Origin: Lederbergia citrea
GTDB taxonomy: Bacteria > Bacillota > Bacilli > Bacillales > Bacillaceae_C
Direction of reading: 5' to 3'
Length of the DNA: 64,000 nucleotides
Assembly (NCBI RefSeq): GCF_018343525.1
Contig: NZ_JAGYPH010000001.1
Coordinates: forward strand, 930,001-994,000
Position 1 is the first letter of the stretch, and every line of letters starts with the position of its first letter. The notes beneath the pieces are model-generated. The model was given only the letters and a program-made list of their open reading frames with translations, had not been told where the DNA came from and made no database searches. Shown here in pieces: positions 61,187-64,000 of this stretch. Made by a program: the position numbers and the translations under genes.

Positions 61187-61672
61187 TTATTTCCTAACAA
61201 CAGGAATCCACATTTCACCATAAACTAAGCCGTCTCGTTGCCCCATCACAACCTCTGCATTTGGCCCACCAACATAGGCAACTTTATTTTCTTCTGCTAA
61301 GGCTTGACCAAAAGCAATACCTGTCACTTTATTACTCATTTCTTCAACCGTATTCCCTTCCCCTTTAACAACTAGGTATTCCCCCTTAGGAAATTGGATC
61401 ACTCTGGTTTCTCCTAATTCCGGTGCCGATGCCTCTGTCATAACACCAGCATAATGCATCATCTTGTTATTTACTGCTTCGTTTACGATAAAAAGGTAGT
61501 CGTTTGCAGCTATGGATATTAAAGTGTCAAGCCTTCCATCTTTTCTGACAGCCTGCCAAAAGTCTGACTTTTCCTTGTTTATGCCAGCAAAGTCCGTGTA
61601 ATCACTCTCAAGCTCAGTTCCAGTACCCAACACGGTAAAGCCGTCTTTTTCTTCAAGGATATAATCTGCCAT
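61187..61672 (-). CDS. GyrI-like effector-binding protein, YobU-like
   Basis: A 161-aa stand-alone GyrI/AraC-effector-type ligand-binding domain: YILEEKDGFTVLGTGTELESDYTDF, YAGVMTEASAPELGETRVIQFPKGEYLVVKG and MWIPVVRK at the end are typical. It is divergent from a WYL/HTH regulator, as in the B. subtilis yobU-yobV pair, and may supply ligand sensing. ATG 61672 has GGAAGG upstream. Confidence 0.7.
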   Translation of the reverse strand: MADYILEEKDGFTVLGTGTELESDYTDFAGINKEKSDFWQAVRKDGRLDTLISIAANDYLFIVNEAVNNKMMHYAGVMTEASAPELGETRVIQFPKGEYLVVKGEGNTVEEMSNKVTGIAFGQALAEENKVAYVGGPNAEVVMGQRDGLVYGEMWIPVVRK

Positions 61673-61782
61673 ATTCAAAACCTTCCTTTTTTTAAAATTT
61701 ACCAAATGACTTGTCGTCTTCACTTGATAAGTATATGATAGCCTTAAATCATGTCAAAATATGATACTGTTTAGGAGTGCCG

Positions 61783-62745
61783 ATGAAAAAAGTTGAACGG
61801 ATTAATACGATCATGCGATATATTAATAACCGCTCCCACTTTACAATTACTGAAATCATGCAAGAATTTAACATCTCGCGTTCGACAGCTATTAGAGATA
61901 TCAGAGAAATAGAGGCACTGGGGATGCCACTTGTCGCTGAAGTTGGAAGGGATGGGGGTTATTCTGTCATGCACAACTCTGTCCTGCCCGTTGTTCGCTT
62001 TACTGATAATGAAGTTAAAGCTCTTTTTATCGCATTTATGGCCACAAGGAATCAACAACTTCCCTATCTGAAGAGTCGTCAATCTTTAGCTGAAAAATTA
62101 CTAGGACTCATTTCAGAAAACCAGCAGGATGACCTTGTGCTTTTAAATCAAATCTTACTTTTTGCAGGGACCAATCCCAATAATCCCGACCTACTTGAGC
62201 TTTCAGATCTCCCCCATCCCATGTTAGAAAAACTCATCCAAATCCTTCTTTTGGATAGCTATTTATTGATTTCCATCAAAGAAGAGAAGGTAATAAGGTC
62301 TTATCCCATTTATCTATTGCACCTTTATCAAGAAAAAAGCCAATGGCTAATTGAAGGCTTTGACTTAAAGGAAGAAAAAAAGAAGATTTTTTCTGTCGAC
62401 GATCTTACCAGTGTCGAGCCCTATACGACGAAAAAAAGATTAAGTAAGAAAAAGATTTTAGAAAAACTAAGTAAGCAGGAAGAAGCAATCAACCTTTTCC
62501 TTGAACTTGGTCCAAAAGCGATTCTCCAGTTTAAAAAATACCATCCTTTAAAATTTTCAATTTCCTATACGAATCCTTACCAAACTACAGCTAATCTAAA
62601 GACTTTCATCAATGTTAATAAGCCCGAAGAATTGAGAGAAATAACAAATTGGCTACTTTTCCTAGGTGGTGATATTAAGATCAGGGAAGTGCCAGAAAGA
62701 GTCTTAGAAGCTTTAAAAGAGAGATTATTCTTATATTGCCCATAA
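61783..62745 (+). CDS. HTH plus WYL-domain regulator (YafY/YobV-like)
   Basis: A 320-aa regulator. The N-terminal HTH_11 domain is ERINTIMRYINNRSHFTITEIMQEFNISRSTAIRDIREIEALGMPL, followed by the hinge GYSVMHNSVLP, a WYL-like beta domain (about 150-230) and a C-terminal WCX-type segment (about 250-320). It probably controls the divergent operon. ATG 61783 has GGAG 5 bases upstream. The 110-bp shared promoter region contains two TATGATA boxes. Confidence 0.82.
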   Translation: MKKVERINTIMRYINNRSHFTITEIMQEFNISRSTAIRDIREIEALGMPLVAEVGRDGGYSVMHNSVLPVVRFTDNEVKALFIAFMATRNQQLPYLKSRQSLAEKLLGLISENQQDDLVLLNQILLFAGTNPNNPDLLELSDLPHPMLEKLIQILLLDSYLLISIKEEKVIRSYPIYLLHLYQEKSQWLIEGFDLKEEKKKIFSVDDLTSVEPYTTKKRLSKKKILEKLSKQEEAINLFLELGPKAILQFKKYHPLKFSISYTNPYQTTANLKTFINVNKPEELREITNWLLFLGGDIKIREVPERVLEALKERLFLYCP

Positions 62746-62784
62746 ACAGCAGCTAGTTAACCTAGATAGTTTCCTAGTTACCCC

Positions 62785-62945
62785 CCCTAATTCTGCACAC
62801 CTGGAGGAAACTTACTGCTGCTGCTTGCCGGATGAACAATATCTAAAAATAAATCATCCATCCAAGGAATATCATTTTCGATTCAATGCATACGCATATA
62901 TCTATATATCATTGAACAATATCACCATTAGCATCAAACATCGTA
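62785..62945 (-). pseudogene. DUF402-protein fragment
   Basis: The minus strand reads MFDANGDIVQ, stop, YIDIC, then in another frame IENDIPWMDDLFLDIVHPAS and SSSKFPPGVQN then stop. The DANGDIV.WYIDIC...DD.FLDIV pattern is that of DUF402 (nucleotide pyrophosphatase-like) proteins. N-terminus lost. Confidence 0.65.
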
Positions 62946-63004
62946 GTTACAGAATGTAAATAGCCTTAATTATAATATCACTTCTCCTGGTTTAATCCGT
63001 AAGT

Positions 63005-63080
63005 GGAGAGGATAATTCGCATCTAGCGGATTTGAACCCCTGACCTCTTGACTGATAGTCAAGCGCTCTCCCACGATGAT
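63005..63080 (-). pseudogene. degenerate tRNA-like sequence
   Basis: The minus strand contains GGGAGAGCG (D-arm end), an anticodon stem CTTGA/TCAAG with the 7-base loop CTATCAG, variable AGGTC and a T-loop GGGGTTCAAATCC. Acceptor and D stems do not pair and the T-stem is mismatched. The nominal anticodon ATC is not normal. It is a tRNA relic rather than a working gene. Confidence 0.55.
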
Positions 63081-63131
63081 TACTTTAACTGACCCAAACA
63101 TTATATTTATTGCATACAAAAACGGAATTTC

Positions 63132-63743
63132 TTAATTTGCGGGGTTTCTCCAAACGACTCCTCTTCGCTCATATTCCATTCGATGTTCAACTGCAGCTGC
63201 TATCTCAGCTCCCGAAAACCTCTCAATAATCCATAATTCTAGATCAATTCCTGAAGTTACTCTCCTAGCTGTGATTACACTACCTTCATCAACAATTCGA
63301 TATCCCAAGTAATCAGCTCCATACCTAGGAAGTTCATCTTTCGCCAGATAATGCATAGCAACGCTCTTGTCTTTTAAAATACCTGAAGCAGCCATCAACA
63401 TACCACCTGTACAAACTCCGCATACGATCGTACCTTCGTCATGCATAGCCGAGATGATCTGTGTTAACTCTCTCTTCTCAGCCTCTTGTCTGGCCCCATG
63501 CTGGGCTTTATGGTTCCAGCCACCGCCAGGGATAATTAACAATTCTGGACTGTTGTCTAAACGTAAAAAATCATGGACTGTTACTTGAACGCCAAAGGAT
63601 GCGACGACTTCTTTTTGAGACCGACTTGCGACTAATTCAACCTCGAATGGAGCACCTGCCTCAATTCCCCGCTTTAAAACCTCAAAAGGTGCCAAAGCGA
63701 CAAGTTCCCCAAATCCTTCAAATAATACAATTTGTATCTTCAC
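63132..63743 (-). CDS. DJ-1/PfpI-family protein
   Basis: A 203-aa glutamine-amidotransferase-like fold protein. FEGFGELVALAPFEVLKR at the N-terminus, LLIIPGGGWNH, the nucleophile elbow IVCGVCTGGMLMAASGIL (Cys) and TSGIDLELWIIERFSG fit the ThiJ/PfpI group. The exact role (chaperone, deglycase, hydratase) is unknown. Ribosome site AGGAGAG, at a rather long spacing. Confidence 0.85.
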   Translation of the reverse strand: MKIQIVLFEGFGELVALAPFEVLKRGIEAGAPFEVELVASRSQKEVVASFGVQVTVHDFLRLDNSPELLIIPGGGWNHKAQHGARQEAEKRELTQIISAMHDEGTIVCGVCTGGMLMAASGILKDKSVAMHYLAKDELPRYGADYLGYRIVDEGSVITARRVTSGIDLELWIIERFSGAEIAAAVEHRMEYERRGVVWRNPAN

Positions 63744-64000
63744 CCTTATACTCTCCTTTGAATATAAATGTTACTTACATTCGGCAAATTACCTGAGGAT
63801 TGTAACTTTTAATCTTTTCGCTACACTTTATTATCAAGTATATAATAACGGCATCTGCCGTTTAGATAGTTGTATGTATGGTGGACAAAATTTCCGAAAT
63901 GTTTGCTGGACTCCTAGTAGTAATTGTAGACGTTTTTTTGGTTCTAAGTTCCGATAACTATATTTATAGAAACCTAGAACCAAAGTACAGCAGCAAAGAA
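63744..64000. other. end of window with inverted repeat
   Basis: TTTGGTTCTAAGTT (63937-63950) pairs with AACCTAGAACCAAA (63971-63984). It is a 14-bp stem with one mismatch. It may be a terminator or leader structure of a gene beyond the window. No convincing CDS is seen. Confidence 0.4.

Overview
The window reads as low-GC Bacillaceae DNA, meaning Bacillus in the broad sense and related genera. The evidence is strong AGGAGG-type ribosome sites, TTG and GTG starts, Gram-positive lipoprotein signals, spore-associated genes (tgl, a YjcZ-type coat peptide, a collagen-like spore-surface protein) and B. subtilis-type loci (des/desR, rlmN, VanW, a YobU/YobV-like pair). Genus and species cannot be fixed from sequence alone.

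The most informative result is positional: this appears to be the replication terminus of the chromosome. A 28-bp dif-like XerC/XerD site lies at 26350-26377. A replication terminator protein gene (rtp) lies at 6651-7022, with a good RTP-binding Ter-like sequence about 170 bp upstream at 6453-6480. Gene orientation switches close to dif: almost all genes left of about 25.3 kb are on the + strand, and most genes right of about 25.6 kb are on the - strand, as expected where two replichores meet.

Layout. 0-7 kb: a type I toxin-antitoxin-like unit, rlmN, des with an orphan desR whose DNA-binding domain is damaged, a TRM11-like methylase, an ArsR-SRPBCC fusion, then Ter and rtp. 7-16 kb: an ANT(6)-type adenylyltransferase, a secreted 5'-nucleotidase, a methyltransferase, a VOC protein, and spore genes (YjcZ-like, tgl, collagen-like). 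16-26 kb: an accessory strip of single small genes separated by short dispersed repeats (GNAT, VOC, P-loop kinases, DUF1569). It holds an actinobacterial-looking high-GC insert (18.49-19.38 kb) and a decayed mid-GC block (20.65-22.24 kb). 25.6-26.9 kb: a broken Xer-type recombinase and the dif site. 27-34 kb: a deacetylase-like gene with a GNAT-like acyltransferase, a divergent UvrA-like ATPase and an aminoglycoside-phosphotransferase homologue. 34-57 kb: a second accessory strip, mostly - strand, of small genes, lipoproteins, VanW, an ABC exporter-phosphotransferase operon, a HEPN-domain gene, a SurA-like lipoprotein, VanZ, NUDIX, an oxalate-decarboxylase-like bicupin, VOC and an arsR-SRPBCC operon, with many gene fragments. 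58-64 kb: a HAD hydrolase, a secreted endonuclease/exonuclease/phosphatase protein, a YobU/YobV-like regulatory locus and a PfpI-family protein.

The strongest unexplained signal is a family of short modular intergenic repeats, seen in more than twenty places. Typical parts are an ACTAACGGG border, a GCGTTAAT...ATTAACGC hairpin with a T-run, TTGTTGAAGTTATT and a second ACTAACGG. Related variants end in CCCTATAATGGAATAAC or carry CAACAATCGGGC. Nearly every copy left of dif has one orientation and every copy right of dif has the opposite one, even next to genes pointing the other way. Gene fragments and foreign inserts often begin or end at these repeats, and one copy sits in frame inside a small membrane-protein gene. 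All function assignments come from reading the sequence and family knowledge; no searches were run.
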